This document shows positions 51,891 through 62,665 of a stretch of DNA of 64,000 nucleotides, piece by piece. Numbering within the stretch: position 1 is the first letter of the stretch; each line of letters starts with the position of its first letter. Location of the stretch: assembly GCF_000247815.1 (NCBI RefSeq), contig NC_021681.1, positions 8,124,082 through 8,188,081 on the forward strand. The letters run 5' to 3'. This DNA is from Ficedula albicollis (taxonomy: Eukaryota; Chordata; Aves; Passeriformes; Muscicapidae). A program made the translations under genes and the position numbers. The notes beneath the pieces were generated by a model. That model did no database searches. It was not told the origin of the DNA and was given only the letters and a program-made list of their open reading frames with translations.

Positions 51891-52797
51891 TATTATTAGC
51901 CAAACTCTGACTGCAGTGTCAGAATCCCAGAAGACACATTAGCATGTTGGGAACAGTAGGTTGGTGGGAGGCAGGAATCTGTCACTGAATTTAAACCTGG
52001 TCTCACTCACACTAGCTGCACACCAACATGCTGCTCTCAGTTTTCATCCCTGTAAGAGAAAAAACATCAAGACCAATGAGTTAATGAAATGTCGGGTGAA
52101 GAATCAGCCAAACATGTCAAAATGCCACAAAAAATATTGCTCCCAGAAGAGAAAGAATCAAAAGTTCACCAGAAATGGTATATGGCTGGCAATCATTATT
52201 AATAATAAAAGAAAGAGAAAAAAAAAATCTCCTCCCACCCCACAATTCAGTCAGATCCTTTCCTGGCTACCACTCTGAAATGACAAATTAAATATACTAC
52301 AAAAGATTCCAAAATACATTTGTCAGGTTTATTTACAGTCTTCTTATTATTAGCCAAACTCTGACTACAGTGTCAGAATCCCAGAAGACACATTAGCATG
52401 TTGGGAACAGTAGGTTGGTGGGAGGCAGGAATCTGTCACTGAATTTAAACCTGGTCTCACTCACACTAGCTGCACACCAACATGCTGCTCTCAGTTTTCA
52501 TCCCTGTAAGAGAAAAAACATCAAGACCAATGAGTTAATGAAATGTCGGGTGAAGAATCAGCCAAACATGTCAAAATGCCACAAAAAATATTGCTCCCAG
52601 AAGAGAAAGAATCAAAAGTTCACCAGAAATGGTATATGGCTGGCAATCATTATTAATAATAAAAGAAAGAGAAAAAAAAATCTCCTCCCACCCCACAATT
52701 CAGTCAGATCCTTTCCTGGCTACCACTCTGAAATGACAAATTAAATATACTACAAAAGATTCCAAAATACATTTGTCAGGTTTATTTACAGTCTTCT
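51891..52797. repeat. 454-bp near-identical tandem duplication
   Basis: Copy 1 is 51891-52344 and copy 2 is 52345-52797, directly abutting. Two differences are visible: CTGACTGCAG against CTGACTACAG, and an A run of ten against nine bases. The A-run change alters the 3' end of an otherwise identical unrecognised open frame (105 codons at 51961; 109 codons at 52415). No gene is supported. Confidence 0.97.
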
Positions 52798-55381
52798 CAA
52801 ACAACAGACAACTGAGGAACCTCCCATACAGCTGAACCTCAATATTATTGAACCATTAAAAGTAACAGCAAGTGACTCTTAACCATAAAGATCAAATCCA
52901 AATCTCACCTCTTCTTAAATGCCATTCTGCTATCATCCCTCGCTTCATTATTTTCTTTTTCCACATCATGTTTTTCATTATCAATTCTCTTCAGTGAGCA
53001 TGGTTCTGCAATTAATTTTAGGGTGTTTTAGTTAATTTTCTTCACCCAGCCCAGAATGACATACAGTGTGTCTTTCTGTAAGAAACCAACTTAACAGGAT
53101 CAACAGACACTGGTATGACACAAGGGTGGAATCCAAATACCTAACAGGCTGCTCTATGACTACAAAAATTGTAACCTTCCCTCTGTATAACCTTATTATG
53201 AGATAGAACTGATACAGAATGAAGCAAGATGAATTTCAGTATGCAAAAGACATCCTCTCTGCTGGATTGCAGCCCTTGTATTTAGAAATCAAAATAGATT
53301 TCAAGTGGGTACTGAAACTCTGAAGTTTTATCTTTTTGTAAAAGGTCAGTTCACTATTGATGTAAATCAGCTGAATTGTATTTCATACCATAACATTTAT
53401 CTGCATCAGTAAAGGATCTGTAAACACAGGGAGAATAGTCTTTAGTCTAGGAATGAGGAGCTCAAAGTTTAGTTCCCAGCTGTGCCAACACTTTCCTACA
53501 AGGACTTCAAATGCAAATCCCCAAACATCTATTTTTGCTCCATAAAAATGAAACAAAACTCTTCTGGAGAGTGTATTTAAACTGTAAGCCACATGAGGCA
53601 AGACAAGCACTGTTGTTATCAAAATGATAGAAACACAGTACTCATCCCTTTTTGTCTCCAACTACCAATCTGGTCTCTGTGGGCAAGGCAAATAAACTCT
53701 GTGATTCACCCTGGGATTCTGCCTGCACCAAAAGAGATTCCAAGTAGAACTGTTGAAAAAACTTTCTCCAAGTTATTTCCAAATCTGTGAACTTCTGCAC
53801 CACAAAAGAATTCAGAACCAGCATGGAAAAAGTGGCTTTTGTATTTTCTCCAGTGCTTTCTTGTCAGGTGGGACCTCAACCAGATTTTAAGACACTTGAA
53901 CCTCTCGAACTGCTGTTCAACAAAGCAGCCTCCCACCCTTTGGTGCCTGTCAGATCTGCTTCTTTACTCCCCAGAGCCATTTCACCTCCTGAGATCCTTC
54001 ACAACTTACTCTCATGGTTCCTCTCCAGCTTCATTTCTGACTTCCTTTCCTTCACTGCTCCAAGATTTCAGCTGACATAAGAAGTAGCCCTCAGGCATGA
54101 TTTACAGCTTAAATTCTCTCCAAATTCCTTAGCCAAAATAATGCTGCTCCTCTGAACCTTGTGATTTTATTGCTACTATCTCCCTTGAGTGCTAGTCATT
54201 TTTAACTTCTGTCTCCACAAAAACAAAAGGGAGAGCACAAATATTCCTTTAAGCATTGAAGAAGGAACAACTATGACAAATGCAAGCACAACAACACAGC
54301 CTACAAAAAGAAGGCCAGTGAATTCATTTCAGGTTGCTGATAGGCCCAAGAAAGCTGTTTTATTCAGTCTGAGATTAAAAAGACGCTTAAAAATATGTAC
54401 TTTTTCTCAAAAAAACAGTGTTTAAAAAGGCACTTATATGTAATAGCTTGTGCTCCTGATCTGGGGCTACAGAGATTAAGAAAATTATATCCACCTTCAA
54501 AGCCCAGGCACCCAGGGGAACTCAATAAACCAGAGAAAGATCTGACAGATCTTTCAAGCAGGGTCATGCAAGTGAATGCACTTGCAATCTGATGGCATAA
54601 CCGTGATAGCACAGAAAGGAATCTCAAGTTTCCTGAAAGCTGCAAAGCTTAAATCATATCTTCCTCCAGATAAACATCCAGGATAATTTGAACACCAGGT
54701 CCATACGTCCTATGTTTTTCCTTAGGACAGGACCAGGAAGAAATACTAACATCAAACTTCCAAGATTAACTCATCTTCTACTTTTTCTTTCTCCCTCAGC
54801 CTGAGAGAACAAAGCCCCTGTACTAAACCATTTACAACACTGCATTAGAATTAGAAAAGAGCAGATTGCCAGACAGTCTTGGTAAAAAACCAATGTGAAT
54901 GTCATCTACATGGAGCAGATTGTTAAAAATCAATCGGCCTGAACTTGTTCACACAGAAAAAGCTACATAACAAAAAAAAACTAGGCAGGCAAATTGCAGC
55001 AAAAGATGCTTAAAATATTTGCACAGAGAAAGGGGTAAAAAACTCTTAAATTATCTGCTGTGAATTACTCCTCTCCCAGGTTTCAGCACTGCAGTATGTT
55101 CTACCATTTAAGCAGGAAAAATAATTAGATTTCCAAAGTAATTATTACATACCTCAGTAACTTTGTACCAATATGCAAGGTCTGGAAATCAAGCTGAGAT
55201 CTCATGACAGGACTGGTATAAATAGAGGAAATATTTCATTGCTATTATGATTGGCCATACTGTTAGGGATAAATCAACAGTGAAACTTCATGAGTTTACT
55301 TCCAGTTGTGCAACAACTTATATAATGCACCACATATCTATAGCATGATAGGACAAACCTGCCCTTCTGTCATTCCTTTTG
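52798..55381. other. Non-coding sequence
   Basis: No gene or transposon recognised. Several short overlapping frames at 53.4-54.65 kb occur on both strands without identifiable products. Confidence 0.65.
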
Positions 55382-55491
55382 ACAGGGTTAAACTCAAACT
55401 GATTTCCCAAATGTCTTGGCTTATGTCATCCACAAAACAGGGTTAAACTCAAATTGACTTCCCAAATGTCTTGGCTTATGTCATCCACAAA
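55382..55491. repeat. 55-bp tandem duplication (two copies)
   Basis: Copies begin ACAGGGTTAAACTCAAA at 55382 and 55437. Two substitutions (AACTGATTT against AATTGACTT) separate them, indicating a real duplication with some age. Confidence 0.95.
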
Positions 55492-56364
55492 GCATTATCC
55501 ACCACTCTGTTTTTGAGAAATTGCTCAAGATTCCAAGGAGGTGAGGAAGTATCAGTGCAGCTGCAGGTGAGCTGTAACACCTGGCTCACCCTTACAGATT
55601 ACTCAGAAACAACAGTGACTTACACATTTGCAGAATAATCTGGCCCAATCAGGTGACATAAATCAAAAATGTTATTGCTGTTTTCTTCCAGCAATAATAA
55701 CCAAACCAGCTCACTGCACCCCAGCATATGCTCTTAGGGATAAGGCACCCAGGGGAAAGGAAAATAAATATGAGTAAAGTTCAGGAACAAAACTGTGTGA
55801 GCAGTTTAACAAGCCAAAAATTGCATCCAGCCAATAAAATTCATGTCATGTTTTGGTCAGGAGCCCACTCACAGCCCTGCAGCATGGGGCACGCTGGGCT
55901 CCACAGCCCTCCTTCCCTCCTGCTTATGGGGGCTGCAGGGACACACCTCACCTTCTCCAGGGCAACAATTTTTCATTTCAGCACCTAGGAATCAAACCTA
56001 TCTTTTTTTTCAACTTTTATCTAAAACTGCTTCACAAATCCTAGTCAAACTGAGAAATCATTTCGGAATGATTGAAATTGTATTGCTTTAGGAATTATTT
56101 TCTGGGAAGAAATTAAATTAAAAATTAACAGTTTCCCCTCTAAATAAAACAGCCCTGTATTCTCTTTCTGGCTATGTCACAAGCTTTTTTGTCTGCTTAG
56201 TTATTCAAATTCTCTTTGCCTGAGTTGTCTTATTGTTCAGACACTGATCATGATGCTGCTGGTCTCCAAGGGTGCTACAAAGCTGCATCACAAAATCAGC
56301 AGTCTTTGAGACTTTTATGTGGAAGATATCATGGAAATGAAAAAATTAAGATTTTGCACTGAGC
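55492..56364. other. Non-coding sequence
   Basis: Short overlapping plus-strand frames at 55728-56091 have no recognisable product. Nothing else is seen. Confidence 0.6.
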
Positions 56365-56432
56365 AGCAATAATGCCTTTTACTCCTTTGAAAATGAGAAG
56401 CAATAATGTCTTTTACTCCTTTGACAATGAGA
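56365..56432. repeat. 34-bp tandem duplication (two copies)
   Basis: AGCAATAATG(C/T)CTTTTACT starts at 56365 and 56399. Two substitutions separate the copies over 34 bases. Confidence 0.9.
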
Positions 56433-56800
56433 CTGAGAGAAGAATCAGATATACAGAGCCACATTTAATTCCAGATAAACTGAGAAAACAACTGTTCTAA
56501 AGAGTGTAACTCTGTAAGGAGTATTGCTGGATTTCATAAACATTCAAATTTTCCTGCTGTCCAAAACTATCATTCCATCAAGGTTTTAACCTTTCCTGTA
56601 GAAATTTAAATATTTATTTTATGATAACTTAACGTTTCGTGACAACAAGCTACAATCTCATTTTAAATTGCTTAAAATGAGAGTTTAACTTAGATTTAAT
56701 GAGAAATATACATGAGAAGTGATTGCTGTGTTTGTTGACAGAGGCCCCACCTAGCAGCTCCACCACCATAGCATGCAAAAATCTGCAGCAGAGGAGCCAT

Positions 56801-56941
56801 GGTGCTGTGCAGAGCTTTCTGAACTGCCTGGAAGAAGTCACTCAGACTATGAATATTTATCCTGCCTTTTTTTTTTTTTGGTGCTGTGCAGAGCTCTCTG
56901 AACTGCCTGGAAGAAGTCACTCAGACTATGAATATTTATCC

Positions 56942-56997
<56 letters not shown>
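56801..56997. repeat. 79-bp tandem duplication, copies ending in T13 and T52
   Basis: GGTGCTGTGCAGAGCT starts at 56801 and 56880. One substitution (CTTTCTG against CTCTCTG) is visible. Copy 1 ends in T13 (56867-56879) and copy 2 in T52 (56946-56997). On the minus strand each copy reads as a poly-A-headed unit. The phenylalanine-rich open frame across it is an artefact of the T runs. Confidence 0.95.
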
Positions 56998-58862
56998 CAG
57001 ACTAATCACCACCAGATCACATTTTTCCCCCAAAGGATGCTCTGCTGGGGTGGATGGTGCCCTCGGCTGACCACATTTCCCATGGAAGGCTGTGGACAAG
57101 AGCCTGAGTCCATCTCCAAGGGCACTGGGCTGCCCCCATAAATGTCAGTCTGGGATGGGGCAGGGCTTGCACACATTGCATGGTTGAGCTGGTGCAGGTG
57201 CTCGTAACTGATTGCAGATGGAGATATAAATTGCTGACATCTCTCCCAGGACCACAGCACTAAGTGTGTGCACAATACCATATGTAAGAGTCTCTTCCTC
57301 AGGAGAAGCAGCCTGTAGGGAACTGAATGGTGGGATTCTTTCTTTCATCTGGAGGGAAAGGGCCCAAAGGGGAAGAGTGATGAGATGTTTGTTTATAATT
57401 TTTAAATGAGCTTCTAGGAAAGAATGCTGAAACATTTTTGTCCTGGGAAGGAGAGACACTTTGGTCTTTATTTTTATCACTTAGCAAGCCAGTGGCATGA
57501 ATACAGCAAGGGATCTTCACCGTGCACCGAGACACTGAAGGGGTTGCAGGAGAAGGAAATGTGTCTCTTGCCCCTAGTTTGAAGAAGGGAGAAATTCAGT
57601 GGGTTCCACAAGGGCCTAAGTTAAAATGTCACCTATTTGAATTGCAACTGTGCCCTTCCAGTTTGAAACATAGCAGATTTCATAAGCTTCATACATTAAA
57701 CTCAGGAAGATAAACCCCCATGGCTTTAATCTGTGGTTTCAGGGGAGAAATTGCAGGAGATTGTGAACATGAGAACACCTTTGTGTGGCTGTGGGAATCT
57801 CTACAGACCCCCCAAACCCTCAAAATGCTAAATAGTGAAGAAAGTGTTCAGCTAAGGTAGAAACTGAGATTTTACCCAGCTGTCTGTGATTTGGGAATGT
57901 AGCCATCCTCCAAGAAATGTTACCAAATTATCCATTCAGGTTGCCCCTGTCCCCTCTCACTGCATCCTGCCTCCCAAACCATGCTGAGTTCCCCAGACAC
58001 CATCCCACATGAACAAAGCTTAAATCTGCTTTGCTAGGCTAGGGAGCCTCTGTAGCATCACAGGGGTAATGCTTGGATTTGATGCAAGAGTGATGCAAGA
58101 GCAGTGGAAGTTGTTCTACAGTTAACAAATATATTGGTATTTAATCCACCAAACACCATAAACACTAGTGCAAATATTTTAATAAGCTACTGTGTAGTCA
58201 TTAAATATTGAAATCTGTTCTTAATTAAGTGCTTCATTTGACATAATAATCCTCATTCTCAATGCAAGATTTAGCTGTGTTCCAACACAAGGGCAGCAGC
58301 ATGACATGATGTGTTGGACCATCTGTGTTTACAATCACTGACTTTTCTAATGTATATATGAAAATGAGGTCAAGCCTGGAACAGGTTGCTTTATTGAGTT
58401 GGAAGATAGCTCAGGCTGTTACTAGACACCAAATCCATGACTTTTCAGAAGTCTGGCCAATTACAGGAATGAACTGTGCTGTTGAAATAACACTACTGAA
58501 AGTTTTTCACATTTCTTGGAAAATGATGCAGTGCTGCAGAAGTACTTAAATTTATCCAATTTTTTTGCTGCTACAAGTACCTGTGTCAATGTGTATGCTG
58601 AAAATTAGAGGAAAATACAACAGCCATGGTTTCCAGGATTTTATAAATTCTAAACCATGTCCCCACAGACTTTTTCCCTCCCTTTGGTCAAAAGAGCTGT
58701 ACCTTCAAGCAGAATTTAGACAATGGATTACTATTCACTCACAGTGTTTGGTGATTTTTTTCCTAAAATCATCAGTGCCTGTAGCCATGTGATAATTTGG
58801 CACTCTTTTGGAGAAACAGTCATGCCTCTAGATTTCAAACTTTCAAAATAAAAGTAAAATTT

Positions 58863-58887
58863 AAAAACAAACAAACAAACAAAAAAA
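58863..58887. repeat. Short (AAAC)n microsatellite
   Basis: Four AAAC units between A runs. Confidence 0.85.
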
Positions 58888-58928
58888 TCCAACTGTACTT
58901 GCTTGTATAGCCAGATGGCAAATAAAAA

Positions 58929-58953
58929 AATTTCTTTCTTAAAGAAAGAAATT
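58929..58953. repeat. Perfect 12-bp palindrome with one-base spacer
   Basis: AATTTCTTTCTT (58929-58940) and AAGAAAGAAATT (58942-58953) are exact reverse complements around a single A. Each arm is also a pure-strand purine/pyrimidine tract for most of its length. Confidence 0.9.
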
Positions 58954-60659
58954 GAGATGCATTTAGAATCTCTAAATATATTTGGCTTGAATTTTTATCA
59001 CTGTGGCTTGCAAAGCACTAACTTCCATAAATGTACGAAAGGTTGGGATATCCAGAAGGGTGAAGAATTATCTACAGTGACTCCTAAAATTATAACTAGC
59101 AAAAGCTGCATTAAATCAATGTAAGAATACTTATAAAAATAATGCCAAAATGTGAAAGATTGCAGACATCATTCTCAGTCACCATTTTTCTTTTCTTCCT
59201 ATGCCTTTGATCTGGAGAGAGGCAATAAAAGTAATATGAGCTATGAAAGGAAAATCATATAAAAGGGAGGCATCCGAGGCCCATTAAACACAATCAGTTA
59301 CAGAGAATGAAGGACAATACATGACCAAAGAAAAAAATTTCCATTTTAAATTTTTAATCATGACTTTTAAAAATAATTTTAGGCTACTTTTTTCAGAGCA
59401 ACTGTGGTTTCCTAGAATTTTTTTGCCATTTATAGACCTTGCTATACATTCTATCTCAATAAGCTTTAATACTGCACAAAGACTTCCTCTAAGCAATTTC
59501 TAGCCCATCAACTGCTTGTTCCAAACTAGTAATTATAAGAAGTCTTTTTGCATTTCTTTGCATTGAACTTCTGGCAGTGAAAGATAAAGAAGGAAGTAGT
59601 TCACAATAGATCCTCAAACCATTGTTTTAGTGACCAGGCAGGGATGAATTTGCTTAACTGACAGCACAAATAATCAAAGTAATGATTGATAGGAAAGATG
59701 CTCTATAGATGGCAACCAACTTTCCCACTGGAGGAAAGCAAATATTTTCCAGTAAAAAAAAAAACCATGAGAAAGTATTTTATCCAACAACCTCAGCTAT
59801 GCTCACTAATAAGACAACTTAAAATATTCAGAGCAATCAAAGCAATCATTTCTATGCAATATTCCTACCTTTAAGTCATATAATCTGAAAATGTAAAGAC
59901 AGATCTTCCTAGTACCAATATGTAATCAAGAGACTGATATTTTGGTATAAAAAATATGATTTGCTATCACAACCATTTGCTTCCTATAAAGGCTCAGTAA
60001 TATCAATTGTATTGCTGAAAATGGTTTCTGAAATTCTTCTCTTGTAATTAGCAGTCTGAAACAGCCTGAAACCTTTGACCACCTCCATAAGAACTCCATG
60101 GCAATGTGAGAAAAATCATGCTTGGTTACCAGGGAATTTTGAAACTTACCTGAGAGGAATTAATGGAGGACAAAAACAGGTATGGAGATTCTGATGTGGA
60201 ACTCATCCTGCAGATCATAAATAATTTTTAATTTCTTAAAAGAAAAAGATAAGACAAAACAGATAAGCAAACAAAAAAGACTTGCTGAGAGTCACCTTTC
60301 TCATCTACAAATGTTTTATCCATTAAAAAAAAGTAATTTAAAAATAAATAAATGTAGGCATGCACATTGGTGATAAAATGATCACCATAAGCAATTAGTC
60401 TATAGGACAGAATGTAAGCATGCCTCCTGCTGAATTGCAGAGCTTGTCCTCCTTAAAGAAAAAAAATACGGTGCATGGAACCACCACAAAAAATATTAAT
60501 TTTCTTGAATAGCAAAAGCACTAAGTTTTCACTCTTTTGTTTGCTCATTTTCATATGCTACATTTAATTACAATGGAACTTGAACTACTTATTAGTTTCT
60601 GTTGAATATGACCAGTCTGGGAATTCCCAAGAACTGCCTGAATAAAAATTTTCAGTTCA

Positions 60660-61025
60660 ATATTCATGTTCAGCAGAGTGCAAAGTGCACCCGCACGTAG
60701 CTTCCCTGGCTTTGTGAGCTGTCACAGCCACTGCAGCAGGATCCGTGGGAGCACATCATCCCTGCATTAACAAATCCAAACTGAAGTGCCAACTGCTGGA
60801 GTGAAATCGGGAGTTAAATCCACCTGTTGTACTCCCTGCACTCTCCAGCACAACACAATTGTATCATAGACACTGTTAATTTCTGGCAGCCCAGACACAG
60901 GTTGGCCATCAAAACACATTCACACCAAGCACTAAATTATACGAGGAGACGCCTCAGCACTTTCAATAGCATCATTAGGTGGATAAATGCTGCATAATAC
61001 AACCATTACTATTCAAATTTCCCTG
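60660..61025. other. Candidate conserved non-coding element
   Basis: Non-repetitive sequence of balanced composition with several retained CpGs (CCCGCACGTAG near 60690, ATCCGTGGG near 60740, AATCGGG near 60806, TACGAGGAGACGCC near 60940) and AT-rich cores such as AGCATCATTAGG. It has no notable open frame. The appearance resembles conserved developmental enhancers, but this is inference. Confidence 0.25.
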
Positions 61026-62249
61026 TAATTTCTAAAATGAAAAGTGATCACTTCAGGTACTTACTTGAAGCAAAAGTTGTTATGGCTGGCTGTTAGTATT
61101 ACTAACACCATCACTGAATATATACATATCACTTAATTTTAAAAAATGTATAAGTACAGCATGAATCTGTTAATTATTTGTTTTAAATGGTCTTTAAACT
61201 TCTCATTCAAAAGACCATTTCCAAATGCTTGGTGTTTCTTTTGTGATAAATATTTTGAAAAGTGAAGTTCCACATCTAGAGTCTGAACTTTTATTTAGTG
61301 AACCTAATGAGACTGTTGTCAAAAATGTTAATGGCAGAAGAATCTGCTTTTTTATAATGCATGGTCACAAAAGCATTCATAAGGGTGGATTGTGTTCCTA
61401 GGGACTGAAACTTCAGCTGCAGCAGCATGCTGCTCATGTCTGAGCCCTGAGATTGCTTCCCTATTCCTCCCCCGAGAGTTCCATGGATTTGGTTCAAGCA
61501 CCATTGAATGTGATGCTGTATTAATTGCCCTGGAGGGTAGCAAGGCCTTTGAACTGTGGCTGTGAGTGATATTTTGCTATAAGACATGTGTCAGCACTTG
61601 CCTGGTTAACTCTAGGGCTGGGTTGTACAGCATGCTGGGACCAAGTATCTGGAAAACTACTTTGCATCCTAATCTTACATCTGTTTTCTATCATGCTGTG
61701 AGATTGACTGGCCATTCTATCAGAGAAGCACCATTCTGGAATAGACAGTCTAAGTAAAAATATTGCACTGCCAAAGAATATTAAGGACATGCCATCATCT
61801 CTTGTAGTTTGTAAAACCAGCTGGCAGAAGGAGACTAAATTAATATAGTGGTTGATGTGCTGTCCTTTCCCCTGTGAGAGGAACAGCCTGGGCCCAGCTT
61901 GGTACAGGAGAGACTAAAGTTCAAACAGTTCCACAGCCCCACTTGTCTCGGTTTGTGGGTATAAATTTCCTGTCACACATGTCCTGATCACACAATCATC
62001 CATCACATAATCCATTACCATCAGTATGAGAACATCACCGAGAGGTCACAGCAGAGCGCAGGCAAGGCAGTCATGGACACGCATGAAAGCAGGAATTGCA
62101 GGAATATGTGGAATTGTCAGCAAAGCAGAACCATTTTCATGGCTAGAGGCATGTACAGAGGACAGAGAGACTTTAACTTGTGGATTTAGTCAGGATTAAG
62201 ATGTCAATTTCCACTTCCAGTGCCTAAATAATTTTTCGCATTTTCTCTA

Positions 62250-62299
62250 CCTTTTCCTTTCCTTTTTTCCTTTCTTTCCTTCCTTTTTTCTCTCTCTCT
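62250..62299. repeat. 50-base uninterrupted polypyrimidine tract
   Basis: All fifty bases are C or T on the plus strand, in CCTTTTCC, CCTTTCTTTCC and (TC)n blocks. The flanks out to about 62340 are also pyrimidine-rich. Such tracts can form triplex (H-DNA) structures and are mutation-prone. Confidence 0.9.
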
Positions 62300-62515
62300 G
62301 TTTTTCCTTATTCCTACACCCCCCTGCCCCTGTTTCTCTTCACTTGTTTTCTGGTTTAGTCTATTGGGAATTCTCTGACAAAAGAGGGGACTAAACTTGA
62401 TCTTGTTATCCAGCAAAGCCTCCCTCTCATTCCACAAAAGAATATGAGCTCCACTTTATTCCAGTAACAATCTCAGCTAATAATAATGTTCAGTAGTAAT
62501 AATTAAACTCCTTAG

Positions 62516-62665
62516 TCTAGACAGCTTACCTGAAATTCAAGCAAAAAAAAAGTAATCATAAATTCACAAGATGGGATAAAAATTGTGTGGTCTAGACAGC
62601 TTACCTGACATTCAAGCAAAAAAAAAGTAACCATAAATTCACAAGATGGGATAAAAATTGTGTCA
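62516..62665. repeat. 75-bp tandem duplication (two copies)
   Basis: TCTAGACAGCTTACCTGA starts at 62516 and 62591. Two internal substitutions are visible. Because 75 is a multiple of three, a minus-strand open frame contains the same 25-residue unit twice; it is unrecognised and not evidence of coding. Confidence 0.95.

Larger units (their letters stand above)
56998..62249. other. Non-coding sequence
   Basis: No gene or mobile element recognised. Open frames of up to 111 codons (57145-57480, -) are unrecognised. Contains a short (AAAC)n repeat and a palindrome near 58.9 kb (listed). 60660-61025 and 61360-61745 are unique sequences with retained CpGs and TAAT cores that are candidate conserved elements. 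Confidence 0.6.

Noticed and set aside
51961..52744. Two nearly identical lysine-rich open frames suggesting a duplicated gene
   Set aside because: The identity comes from duplication of the DNA. A one-base A-run change frameshifts one copy's end, and no family is recognised.
56723..57070. Phenylalanine-rich open frame
   Set aside because: Produced by the T13 and T52 runs.
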